Below, in pieces: positions 23,422 through 31,458 of a stretch of 64,000 bases of DNA. This DNA is from Geobacter sp. (GTDB taxonomy: Bacteria; Desulfobacterota; Desulfuromonadia; Geobacterales; Geobacteraceae): positions 124,001 through 188,000 of the forward strand of contig JACOUQ010000003.1 of the NCBI GenBank assembly GCA_016177775.1, given 5' to 3'. Position 1 is the stretch's first letter; the number at the start of each line of letters is the position of its first letter. Below the pieces are notes generated by a model that saw only the letters and a program-made list of their open reading frames with translations, ran no database searches and was not told the DNA's origin. The position numbers and the translations under genes are program-made.

Positions 23422-24868
23422 TTATCTCACCTAATCTTGGAATTTCTAGTCGAAATTTACCTTCATCTCTAAGAAGAAGAAAGCCTGAGCGACAACAGAT
23501 GCATTCTGGATCATTTACTGGCTCATTGCTATGAATTGTCATGTGGATAAAATCTATCCAAATGTTATCCTGTCTAAGCTCTTCTGAAATACTTCTGTAG
23601 GGTCTGACCAGATTCATGAACGTCGCGACCACGTTATCTGCGGTTGCGCTAGTAAATGGGCCTACCCCAGGAGCTTGCTCACCTCCACCGACCAGATAAT
23701 AGTCCCGCTTCAAAGTAACTGGATCAAGTTTTGCCAACTCAGGGTTATCTTTGATAGCCTGCTCATATCTTAATTTTTCATCTGTTACCACACGTTGGCA
23801 GCGCAGGCAGGCACCAGACTCGGGCAAAATGCAGCTAACCCTACCACGATGATCTCGAAGATATGGGTAACCATCCTCATGAACATCAACACGGCCAGTC
23901 AATCCGCAGTCAATATAGACCTGAGCATGGTAATAGAGCGCTTGGTTCATCAGGTTCCTGCCGGAAATATCATCTGTACAGCCGAATATAACATCCGCAC
24001 TGGAAAGAGCATCTACGGCTTCAAATGATTCGTTCAAGTATCCATTAATCGCTGATACGGAAACATTTAATCCAAGGCTATCAATAAATTCTTTCAGCGA
24101 CTGAGCTTTATTCTTACCGATGTCTTGGGCGCGATAACCACGAACGCGGTTCATATTAGACTTGTCCAGATCGTCGCCATCAATGATTATCAACTCGCCA
24201 ACCCCGCCACGCGCTAACAGTGTAGCAACCGGCGAACCGGTCCCGCCTGCACCAACCACCACAGCGCGGAGAGACTGTAGCTTTGAATTGAACGGCATTC
24301 CAAACGCTGATTCCTGGCGCAATAGTATATCCGATGATTCTTCTGGCAGAGAAATCCCATGGATTTCAATCTTGTCAGAAAGTACGCAAATATGCCGAAC
24401 CAACAACGGAGTTTCGAGAGAGCGCCCCTGGCGAATCCTGGCGAACCAATTGCCATCGGATAAGGTCATTGCAATAAGGTAGGAATCCTGACTGTTGCAC
24501 CCGGAAAGGCCATGAAGGATGTTCAGCTCGTTGATCTCATCTTGTGCAGAAAAGCCCACGTAGCCGTCGGGATGATTGTGAACAAACCCGAGCTCAAGCC
24601 GTTCGGTCTCGCATCTTAAAAATACATCTGGCAGCATGCGCATGTTGATCTTGAGATGAGTTGAGGAACTGTCTAGAATCCACTCATCTGTCAGTCTAAT
24701 CACATCTATTGCCAAGAAGCGATCTGAGGCCGGTTGATGATTCACTACTCGCGCGAGTCGACGAAACAAAACTATTGCACCGCGCTCATGGCCTTCTGGG
24801 TGTCCGCAAAGCCACTCTTTCAGAGCACGGTCCTGACTTCCTAACAAAGTAATACGGTGACCAGTCAT
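23408..24868 (-). CDS. JAB-peptidase / ubiquitin-activating E1 (ThiF) fusion
   Basis: I chose ATG 24868 because it overlaps the E2 stop by 4 bases (ATGA); this gives 486 aa. The N-terminal JAB domain has the upstream Glu in GHERGAIV and the JAMM site VHNHPDGYVGFSAQDE. The E1 domain from about residue 205 has VVVGAGGTGSPVATLLARG, the ATP-binding DGDDLDKSNMNR, FGCTDDISGR and paired zinc cysteines CLRC and CICC. The JAB part would trim the Ubl C terminus or deconjugate it, and the E1 part would adenylate the Ubl and pass it to E2. The E1 active-site Cys is not obvious outside the zinc ligands. Such fusions define bacterial ubiquitin-like defence systems (Bil/Bub-type). Confidence 0.9.
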   Translation of the reverse strand: MTGHRITLLGSQDRALKEWLCGHPEGHERGAIVLFRRLARVVNHQPASDRFLAIDVIRLTDEWILDSSSTHLKINMRMLPDVFLRCETERLELGFVHNHPDGYVGFSAQDEINELNILHGLSGCNSQDSYLIAMTLSDGNWFARIRQGRSLETPLLVRHICVLSDKIEIHGISLPEESSDILLRQESAFGMPFNSKLQSLRAVVVGAGGTGSPVATLLARGGVGELIIIDGDDLDKSNMNRVRGYRAQDIGKNKAQSLKEFIDSLGLNVSVSAINGYLNESFEAVDALSSADVIFGCTDDISGRNLMNQALYYHAQVYIDCGLTGRVDVHEDGYPYLRDHRGRVSCILPESGACLRCQRVVTDEKLRYEQAIKDNPELAKLDPVTLKRDYYLVGGGEQAPGVGPFTSATADNVVATFMNLVRPYRSISEELRQDNIWIDFIHMTIHSNEPVNDPECICCRSGFLLLRDEGKFRLEIPRLGEINATL

Positions 24869-25281
24869 CGTTTCGTATCCGGATTTCTTAATGCCCACTC
24901 AATCCGATCAAGAACTTTTTGGATGTTGTCGACTTTCGGCTTCCAGGCAGTAGCATTCCAGTGGCGCGACCACCGGCAGTATTCCTTGCTCTTGAAATGG
25001 CGCGCATCGCCACCACCAAAACCAAAAGCGGCAGGGATCTCCTTCCCGTCTACTCTTGACAACGCCGGATGAACCCAGAACATATCGCCACCACTTGTGT
25101 TGTAGTCAGACGGGACAACCCAAAGAACCTCCACCTGATCAAGTGCTTCCCCTCCATGCCCATACAAGCCAGGCGGGAGAGGAAAGTTCTTGATCAGGAG
25201 AAACCTTTGAGTTTCGTCTTCATCATGTTCTAAGCCGGATTCTTCGATGATCCGGTAATCCTCGTCAAATAGAAGACCCAT
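24865..25281 (-). CDS. E2-like ubiquitin-conjugating protein (prokaryotic E2 family E)
   Basis: The 138-aa protein shows the prokaryotic E2-E signature: LPPGLYG, VPSDYNTSGGDMFWVHPAL, then FKSKEYCRWSRHW and WKPKVDNIQKVLDRI. In this family the conserved Cys before RWSRH is the proposed catalytic residue that receives the Ubl from E1. The start TAATG overlaps the Ubl stop, and its own stop overlaps the E1-JAB start, so Ubl, E2 and E1-JAB are made as a coupled set. Confidence 0.85.
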   Translation of the reverse strand: MGLLFDEDYRIIEESGLEHDEDETQRFLLIKNFPLPPGLYGHGGEALDQVEVLWVVPSDYNTSGGDMFWVHPALSRVDGKEIPAAFGFGGGDARHFKSKEYCRWSRHWNATAWKPKVDNIQKVLDRIEWALRNPDTKR

Positions 25282-25556
25282 TAATTATCACCTGCGCTTG
25301 AACTGGATTCTTGGGAATAGAACTTCTCGATCCCGTTATCATCCAGATCAATCACTTCGTCATTAGCCACCAATCTTCCAGGCTTTCCCTTTACCTTGAT
25401 GAACAAGTCCATACTTTCGGGGATTCCGGGACCAACGCTCCTTATTTCCGCCCCAGTAATATACCGCTGGTCCCATTTGTATGGCGTGTTATCAACCTTG
25501 AAATGATATTGTTTTTTCTCCTGCTCAGGCTGATCGGGTTTCTTTTCGCTGCTCAT
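25281..25556 (-). CDS. Single-domain ubiquitin-like protein (multiubiquitin family)
   Basis: ATG 25556 after AAGGAGAAATGAC gives 91 aa. Residues 16-80 (YHFKVDNTPYKWDQRYITGA, then SMDLFIKVKGKP and EVIDLDDNGIEKFYS) match the beta-grasp multiubiquitin domain, here a single copy. The first 15 residues are a charged extension (KKPDQPEQEKKQ). The C terminus is QESSSSAGDN, without a di-glycine; one Gly lies two residues from the end, so the JAB domain would have to remove DN to expose a terminal Gly if Gly is the conjugated residue. First gene of the operon. Confidence 0.85.
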   Translation of the reverse strand: MSSEKKPDQPEQEKKQYHFKVDNTPYKWDQRYITGAEIRSVGPGIPESMDLFIKVKGKPGRLVANDEVIDLDDNGIEKFYSQESSSSAGDN

Positions 25557-25603
25557 GTCATTTCTCCTTTTTTCTTGAAGTTTTCCGACAAGACGGGTAT
25601 ATA

Positions 25604-25644
25604 AACTGTACGCGTAATTTATATGCGAATAGTTAATATGTCAA
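25604..25644. promoter_or_regulatory. Promoter of the Ubl operon with overlapping WYL operator
   Basis: On the minus strand TTGACA (25639-25644) and TATAAA (25618-25623), 15 apart (TAAATT at 17), form a good sigma-70 promoter for the Ubl gene. The inverted repeat AACTGTACGCGTA (25604-25616) / TATGCGAATAGTT (25622-25634) matches at 10 of 13 positions and covers the -10 and spacer. It is the natural site for the divergently encoded WYL regulator to repress the operon and itself. Confidence 0.7.
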
Positions 25645-25683
25645 TATAGTTTTTATTCCCATCTTGAAATTGAGGAGATTAAT

Positions 25684-26538
25684 TTGGAAGAACAAGTAGT
25701 TACGCTCCCATGGAGCACACGAAAACGGCTTCATTATCTTGAGTTCAAGCTTTTTTGGGAAGGGAGGGTTAATCGCGGAGACCTGACCGCAGAATTCGGG
25801 ATTTCCATACCGCAGGCCTCGGTAGATTTCACTAAATACCAGGAACTGGCATCCAACAACATCGCCTATAATCCAAGTGCGAAACACTACGTACCGACTG
25901 AAGCTTTTCATCCTATATTCATTAAACTATCTGCTGACGCATATTTTTCAAGAGCTCTTTCTTCAGCATCAGTTGAGAATAGTAGCTCATTTGATATCAA
26001 CTACATAGATACAGTACCAAGCCCTACTCGTATTGTTAACATGACCATTTTGAAATCTATTATTCAAGCAATCAAGTTCAAACAAAAAATTACCGTTGAT
26101 TACAGGTCGTTTAAAAATCCTCAGGCTGGAAATAATCGTTTTATTTCACCTCATGCTTTCGGGTATGACGGCTTCAGGTGGCACGTTAGGGCGTATTGTC
26201 ATTCAGATAATAAATTTAAGGACTATGTTTTGGGTAGGATTGTAAGTGTATCGAATCCATCTGATTCGGATGTCGATTCAACTACTGATAAACAATGGTT
26301 TAACTTTATAGATGTTATAATTGGGCCTAACCCTAAGCTGACCGATGACCAAAAACATATTGTGGCCATGGATTATGGAATGATCGATTACAAATTGAAC
26401 ATAAATTGCAGAATTGCACTTCTTTGGTATTTACTCAAGAAACTTGGTATTGACGTCAACGAAAGCACGCGTTCTGGTGAGGAACAGCAAATTGTGGCGA
26501 TAAATAGAGACGAGATTATTGTCGCTATGAACCAATGA
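25684..26538 (+). CDS. WYL-domain transcriptional regulator, BrxR/CapW-like
   Basis: A TTG start at 25684 preceded by GAGGAGATTAAT gives 284 aa. The N-terminal winged helix (residues 1-65, RKRLHYLEFKLFWEGRVNRG then FGISIPQASVDFTKY) is followed by a WYL domain (about 125-200; ITVDYRSFKNP, ISPHAFGYDGFRWHVRAYC) and a C-terminal WCX-like region. This is the layout of BrxR and CapW, dimeric repressors of phage defence operons that are thought to sense a nucleic-acid or nucleotide ligand through WYL. It is divergent from the Ubl operon with the operator between them, so its direct target is most likely that operon. A role for the distant BREX operon is possible. Confidence 0.88.
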   Translation: MEEQVVTLPWSTRKRLHYLEFKLFWEGRVNRGDLTAEFGISIPQASVDFTKYQELASNNIAYNPSAKHYVPTEAFHPIFIKLSADAYFSRALSSASVENSSSFDINYIDTVPSPTRIVNMTILKSIIQAIKFKQKITVDYRSFKNPQAGNNRFISPHAFGYDGFRWHVRAYCHSDNKFKDYVLGRIVSVSNPSDSDVDSTTDKQWFNFIDVIIGPNPKLTDDQKHIVAMDYGMIDYKLNINCRIALLWYLLKKLGIDVNESTRSGEEQQIVAINRDEIIVAMNQ

Positions 26539-26707
26539 TCTTCTCAGAGTCGAAGGAAACGGCAATTTATCAACGATTGTAGATGCAGCATTAGCCCCGT
26601 CAGGCTCGGAGAGAAGCGATCCTTGTGATTACCTTTTTCTTTGGAAATTTCGTGCAAATTATGGTATTTACAGGCCACACGAATTTGACGAGAGGGCCGG
26701 GAAATGA
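26531..26707 (+). pseudogene. Coding-like fragment coupled to the IHF gene
   Basis: A 58-codon open frame without ATG/GTG/TTG start reads like protein at its end (YLFLWKFRANYGIYRPHEF), and its TGA overlaps the IHF ATG (ATGA), as in coupled genes. It starts right after a stop within the WYL gene end. It may be the 3' remnant of a gene truncated when the WYL/Ubl unit was inserted. Confidence 0.3.
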
Positions 26708-26979
26708 CAAAAGCTGATTTAGCCGAAAAAATTTATGAAAGGCTCTCTTGCCAGAAGAAAGAAGCCGTTGAATTGGTGGACCTCGTCATGGAAATTCTCA
26801 AGGAAGCCATAGAGACTGAAGGGCATGTGAAGGTTAGCGGATTCGGGAATTTTGTAGTTCGACAGAAGGCCGATCGGAATGGAAGGAACCCGCAGACCGG
26901 GGAGACTATAACCATTTCATCACGGAAGGTTCTGACGTTTAAACCTAGTACTGTTCTGAAGAGCCGGATCAACGGGTAA
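26704..26979 (+). CDS. ihfA: Integration host factor alpha-type DNA-bending protein
   Basis: The 91-aa protein is a full-length HU/IHF family member: MTKADLAEKIYERL, the saddle segment VKVSGFGNFVVRQKADRNGRN with the intercalating Pro in NPQTGE, and the C-terminal VLTFKPSTVLKSRIN typical of IhfA. It bends DNA and would assist site-specific recombination, transfer or regulation. It lies inside the defence island, on the opposite strand to most island genes. A mobile-element copy of IHF/HU may serve the element's own integration or silence acquired DNA; this is inference. Confidence 0.92.
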   Translation: MTKADLAEKIYERLSCQKKEAVELVDLVMEILKEAIETEGHVKVSGFGNFVVRQKADRNGRNPQTGETITISSRKVLTFKPSTVLKSRING

Positions 26980-27040
26980 ATTTAACCCCTATCTTGGTAC
27001 TATATAATTCTTTTCCTTTTCCACTCCCTCGTGATAATTT

Positions 27041-29671
27041 TCAACTGGTGGTTAGAGAGGCAAACATCCCTGCTAGAACAGTCCTTTGTTTCTCATTCAA
27101 AAAGACAACCTCTGACTCGATAACTCCTCTTATCGGGATCGTGAAGTCGGCAACAACTATCCCTTCGGCTGACCTCTGGAGATAGAGGATTGTTGCCTTG
27201 CCGCCGGTATTCGTTCTGGAGAAATTTTGACGGGCGACACAGAACCCGGCTTTTCCTTGCCAGAGCAGCTCACCTTTCTTGACGTCCTGCTGCCGGATAA
27301 CAGACTTGATTTCCAACGGAGTCTTGTTGGCCAAAGAGTCTTCAAGAAGCTTCAGCGCATACCCTTGGCGGATCAAATCATTCCATCGGCCCTCTACCTC
27401 CTGCAAGAAATCAACAGAAAGATCATTGCTGGTAATGCTGAGAACTTCTTTCAATTCATTGGCGACCTCTTCACGTGCCCCATGTTCCCATAGCCATGGC
27501 AACCGGGACACTGACAACACTTGCGAAAGCCTGAATCTCACCTGCTCCGGTGTCCCACCGCAATTGGGGATAGCGAATGCCCATGCTGCAAGGGCAGCGG
27601 TAAGTTTAGGGGATACCAACCGCTCTATGAATAGCACCGGGTCTTCTTCATTGCGATATCGGTACTCAAGCCAGCCAATACCGGGATCGGCAGGGCAGGA
27701 AAAGAATAACGTGCTCCAGATTTTCTGGGTACAGGCAAAGAACTCATCTGGGGAGATCCACTTCTCGTGAAGCCCGGCCCGTAAAAGCACCGAAGTAAAC
27801 TGGATGTCCACCGATAATGTTTCCGGTTGTCTTTGCGTCAGATACTCTTCCGACGTTATTGCCTCTGTTATCAGCTGCAGCATCTGCAGAGCACGGCGGC
27901 GATCACTCTCCTTGATCTCGGCAACGGTGCGTACCGGGGGCGATCCCGATTTGAGGATTGGCACGATCTCTTCAGGCGGTATCACTCCACCTGTTGGTCC
28001 GGGGTGATCCGCTGGCGAATCATCGCCCTCCCGGTTCTCTTTTAATCCAAACCAGCGGAGCAATAATTGGCGCAGACTGGTCACCCTGTCATCAAAGCCG
28101 TCAGCCAGCTGCGTAAAGTGCCGGGTAAATCTGGGCAGGCCGTAGCTGTCACTGAATACATCCTCGGCGCTGTATACCCGATTCGTTTCGGTGGATCTAT
28201 CGCCTCTGGCAACCAGCCTTGGCTGGAACGCGGCCCGTGAAGGCATGTATTGCAGGTTGCGGAGAAATACATTGGAGATATCCGACCAAGTGCCGATACT
28301 CCAGCCCTGCGAGTTTACCCCCTTGCGAACGGCGTCGATGACTGATCGACTCCTGGCGGTGGTGCTCAGATCCTGCTCACGATCAATCCACATCAAGTTT
28401 GAGCATAGTTCACCATCGCATGACGTCCCTTTGAGTGACACCTGCCTGCTGTCCGCTGGTATCCCGAACGAGACCATCACTCCGGGTTCGGCAATGGAAT
28501 ATTCAGCACTGGTTCCATCAATACAGAGTTGAGTAACCGTTACCCCTTCACTGTGGCTGTACGCTATCTGGATAACATCCTGATCAAGTCTGGCCGCCAT
28601 GATCCGGATCGCAGGCAATGATGCCTTGTCGGTCTCTTCACCGGCAGTGATGGGCTGAAGTTGCGGGTCAGCATCGATGAACTCAAGCTCGTCTGACAGC
28701 AGTGAAGCAAACTCTTCCTTCGATATAGTTGCATAGGTCATCAACTCCGCATTACCGGCACTTCCCGGAACGATCAGTGCTGCATTTGAACAATTTGCAC
28801 TGCCAAGAAAGACCGTAACCGTATCCTCATGCTCAAAGCCATACCATTTGGCATGGATAAACGCTTCTCGGGAGTTCTCTTCATGGTCCAAGTGATGGAA
28901 ATTGACCGTGGAGAGTTCGATAGCAGTTCCCAACTGCTCGGCGGCTTCAGCTTTTAACCCGCTGCGGCAGCGCTGCACAGCAACCTTTGGACTTACCCCG
29001 AATGATGTCGCAATGCTCTGCAGTGCGTTTCCCGAGTCATCAAAATACGGCGAACAGATCAGGGCGCTGGTCACGTTTTGCGGGGTTACTGCTCTCATCT
29101 GGTCGATGAGGGCCACTTTGGCAAGAGGCCGGCCAACAAGGAGATCCGGAGGGAGCATGTCGATTGCCCAAAAGCGGCTCTGCCCCTCGAAGCATTCATC
29201 AACTTCTGCCCGCAGAGTCTCCTGCAACGGCGTCAGGGAGAGAACGGAGTCAAGATATCCCTTGAATGCAGAGAAGGGAGACGTCCCGTCAACATCAGTA
29301 TCAAATCTGCACCAGATCTCGGCATTTTCCCGCCAGCCGCCAAAAGTGAGATTGCCGCTGCCAATCAGCAACGTTGCCTTTTTCTGTCCGGAAAGCAGAA
29401 TTGCCTTCGGATGGAAGCGATAGCCCGGATGCATGGCGACTGGAACAACCCGAAAACGCCGCCCCAATGAGTTGAGTACCAGGTGCTGGTGCTGATAACT
29501 CTCATTCGCACATTGGGCGTCGGCAAAGACCGTCAGCGAGGGATGGCCACAGCGCCGGAGGGCTGGAATAACGACCGACTGGACGAAGACAAAATCGATG
29601 TTATGGGTGAGGACAATAACATTGGTGACATCCTTCTCCGCTTCAATGATTCTGACGATATCATTTCTCAT
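27041..29671 (-). CDS. Double-HKD phospholipase D-family nuclease, 876 aa
   Basis: Two HKD motifs are intact in the first half: FHPKAILL with GSGNLTFGG (about residues 86-112), and FIHAKWYGF with FLGSANCSNAAL (about 268-295). Together they form one PLD active site as in bacterial nucleases. The C-terminal half (about 400-876) is large, helical and unrecognised, ending in a small-beta region LWQGKAGFCVARQNF. The gene overlaps the 519-aa gene by 4 bases (ATGA), so both are probably subunits of one system. It is much larger than DrmC-type PLD proteins of DISARM. Cleavage of phage or plasmid DNA is the likely role, by context only. Confidence 0.75.
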   Translation of the reverse strand: MRNDIVRIIEAEKDVTNVIVLTHNIDFVFVQSVVIPALRRCGHPSLTVFADAQCANESYQHQHLVLNSLGRRFRVVPVAMHPGYRFHPKAILLSGQKKATLLIGSGNLTFGGWRENAEIWCRFDTDVDGTSPFSAFKGYLDSVLSLTPLQETLRAEVDECFEGQSRFWAIDMLPPDLLVGRPLAKVALIDQMRAVTPQNVTSALICSPYFDDSGNALQSIATSFGVSPKVAVQRCRSGLKAEAAEQLGTAIELSTVNFHHLDHEENSREAFIHAKWYGFEHEDTVTVFLGSANCSNAALIVPGSAGNAELMTYATISKEEFASLLSDELEFIDADPQLQPITAGEETDKASLPAIRIMAARLDQDVIQIAYSHSEGVTVTQLCIDGTSAEYSIAEPGVMVSFGIPADSRQVSLKGTSCDGELCSNLMWIDREQDLSTTARSRSVIDAVRKGVNSQGWSIGTWSDISNVFLRNLQYMPSRAAFQPRLVARGDRSTETNRVYSAEDVFSDSYGLPRFTRHFTQLADGFDDRVTSLRQLLLRWFGLKENREGDDSPADHPGPTGGVIPPEEIVPILKSGSPPVRTVAEIKESDRRRALQMLQLITEAITSEEYLTQRQPETLSVDIQFTSVLLRAGLHEKWISPDEFFACTQKIWSTLFFSCPADPGIGWLEYRYRNEEDPVLFIERLVSPKLTAALAAWAFAIPNCGGTPEQVRFRLSQVLSVSRLPWLWEHGAREEVANELKEVLSITSNDLSVDFLQEVEGRWNDLIRQGYALKLLEDSLANKTPLEIKSVIRQQDVKKGELLWQGKAGFCVARQNFSRTNTGGKATILYLQRSAEGIVVADFTIPIRGVIESEVVFLNEKQRTVLAGMFASLTTS

Positions 29672-31227
29672 GCGGATGCCCCCAAGGTGTTCAACAAAGA
29701 GCTGCCATCGGGTGCCAGGCTGAAGCGAGAACTTTCAATGCGGTGCAGATAGCCGGTGTCGGCAAAAAATCCCAGGACATTGCCCAACCTGTCACCGCTG
29801 CTGCTGGCAACTACTCGCTTGCCGGTAGGCCGCAAGATATTGCCTTCAGGAAAGAAACGGAGCGAGCATTTCTGTCCCTGACCGAGTTTTCGCAAGGATG
29901 TTTTCAAATGCGGTTCGATAACCGCAGCTATCAGAAGCTCGCGCAGGGTATCGCTTACCGACTGGCTGCCCCGGCTGATAATCGAGAATGCCCGCTCCAG
30001 GTAATGGTGCCGGTCGGGTAGCAAACCAGCCGTGCGGAGGCATTCTGTCTGCTCCTTGCAGGCAATCAGGACAGTCAAAGCATACAGAGCCTTCTGGCCT
30101 GACGAAAGATCCCTGGCCGCACTCATATTCGGGCCTTGGCCGAGGAAAGCATCCAGTGGCACCTTGTCAGCAAACTCCTGCAAGCTCAACGTGAATGGAT
30201 TAGCGGCTAATGGTAACAGCTCGTCCAGCAGTGGCGGTTTATCCCACTCGGTCTCCCATAATGACAGCACCTGCTCGACGGTTGCTTCCACGAGATCGAT
30301 GACCGTATGGGTCATCGCCCCCAGAAGCAGCTCAAGGGCGAAATGCACACGCCTCCGCAACTCGTATTCGCCCCAGCTCAATTCGACCTTGTCAGGCGTG
30401 GCATCAGCAGAGACCATTTTGCGATAATTCAACTTGAGAATTTCCTCTGAATTCATACCGGAGGATGTGTCTGACAGGATCGACATGAACCAGCGTGCCG
30501 AATCGGTAAAATGGGCGTATCGCAGGTTTATTTCGGCGTGATCAACATACGGCTTCACCAATGCTTCTTTAAGCAGCTCCATTTCTTCCGGGTTTGCATG
30601 CAGACCGTTAAGAGAAAAATGCACGCCTTCCTGTTCCAGCAGATCGGTTGTCAGGGTTCCCCCCTCCAGAACCAGCCGGGTCAATCCGGTTGGCGATAAA
30701 ACCTTCCTGCGGGCTTCATGAAGCTCTTGCCCTCTTCTCGTCACACTGACAGGAGCGGCCTGGCCTCCGACCGTGAAATCCAGTAGTCCGAAACCTCGAC
30801 AGGGCATTACATAGGTGCCGTAAACTGCGCCGCCTCGCCCCGCCGGCTCCAGATCAATAGATCCATCCTGTTCAAGGGCGGTTATGTCTTCATGGTAGAG
30901 TTCAGGCCCGATCCCGCCGTAGGTGGTGCCGGATTCACCCCATTTCTTGCCATATCTGGTGGCAGCAAGAACGATTATCTCCATCCGCGCAGCAGCGAGC
31001 TTGAATTGCTCAAGATCAAAAGTCGCCTGTCCCGAATCCGACTGCAATTGCCACGAATAGAATTCGGTAAACAGCCATGGCAGTAACGACAGGTATCTGG
31101 CCCTGATCGAGATCGTCGTCACATTGGCAACCCAGTCCTGCTCAATCTGCTGATCCAGCTGCCGTAAGGCGAGGATATCAAGACCCTGAATGGTCTCTCT
31201 CTCGCCGTTATTCCAAAATATATTCAT
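29668..31227 (-). CDS. Unknown 519-aa partner of the PLD nuclease
   Basis: The protein is soluble, largely helical and has no motif I recognise. Residues about 135-170 (YHEDITALEQDGSIDLEP, then FGLLDFTVGGQAAPVSVT) and a basic patch KCSLRFFPEGNILRPTGKR near the C terminus stand out; the last 60 residues (GFFADTGYLHRIESS...) could be a winged helix. It is the first gene of a two-gene unit with the PLD nuclease and may be the sensor or DNA-targeting subunit. A coding-like fragment overlaps its start codon upstream. Confidence 0.65.
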   Translation of the reverse strand: MNIFWNNGERETIQGLDILALRQLDQQIEQDWVANVTTISIRARYLSLLPWLFTEFYSWQLQSDSGQATFDLEQFKLAAARMEIIVLAATRYGKKWGESGTTYGGIGPELYHEDITALEQDGSIDLEPAGRGGAVYGTYVMPCRGFGLLDFTVGGQAAPVSVTRRGQELHEARRKVLSPTGLTRLVLEGGTLTTDLLEQEGVHFSLNGLHANPEEMELLKEALVKPYVDHAEINLRYAHFTDSARWFMSILSDTSSGMNSEEILKLNYRKMVSADATPDKVELSWGEYELRRRVHFALELLLGAMTHTVIDLVEATVEQVLSLWETEWDKPPLLDELLPLAANPFTLSLQEFADKVPLDAFLGQGPNMSAARDLSSGQKALYALTVLIACKEQTECLRTAGLLPDRHHYLERAFSIISRGSQSVSDTLRELLIAAVIEPHLKTSLRKLGQGQKCSLRFFPEGNILRPTGKRVVASSSGDRLGNVLGFFADTGYLHRIESSRFSLAPDGSSLLNTLGASA

Positions 31228-31403
31228 TATCGTTTCTCCCCTGACGGAACATTGCAGTCCTCATCACAAGTCTCTTTCTTCATGATTCCAAGTATCCAGC
31301 CTTCAACCTGGGCGAGAGTCCGTTCGGCTCTCGACAGAGACGGGTTCAGATATGATAACAGTTTGCCGACCAGATCGGTTTGCCGTAGCCAGCTTGCAAC
31401 CGA
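31227..31403 (-). pseudogene. Truncated or frameshifted gene upstream of the 519-aa gene
   Basis: The frame reads ASWLRQTDLVGKLLSYLNP then SRAERTLAQVEGWIL and ends TAATG at the next start, which looks like real coding sequence with translational coupling. No standard start codon exists in frame. Upstream, another frame carries SRQEIAPQVSMMPNRL, a plausible recognition-helix region, so a +1 frameshift within a small HTH gene is possible. Confidence 0.35.
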
Positions 31404-31458
31404 TTAGGCATCATGCTGACCTGAGGTGCGATTTCCTGACGGGATCTTCCCCGGCTTT

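Noticed and set aside
27041..31227. DISARM (DrmC-type PLD)
   Set aside because: No DrmA helicase, DrmB DUF1998 or DISARM methylase nearby, and the PLD protein is far larger than DrmC.
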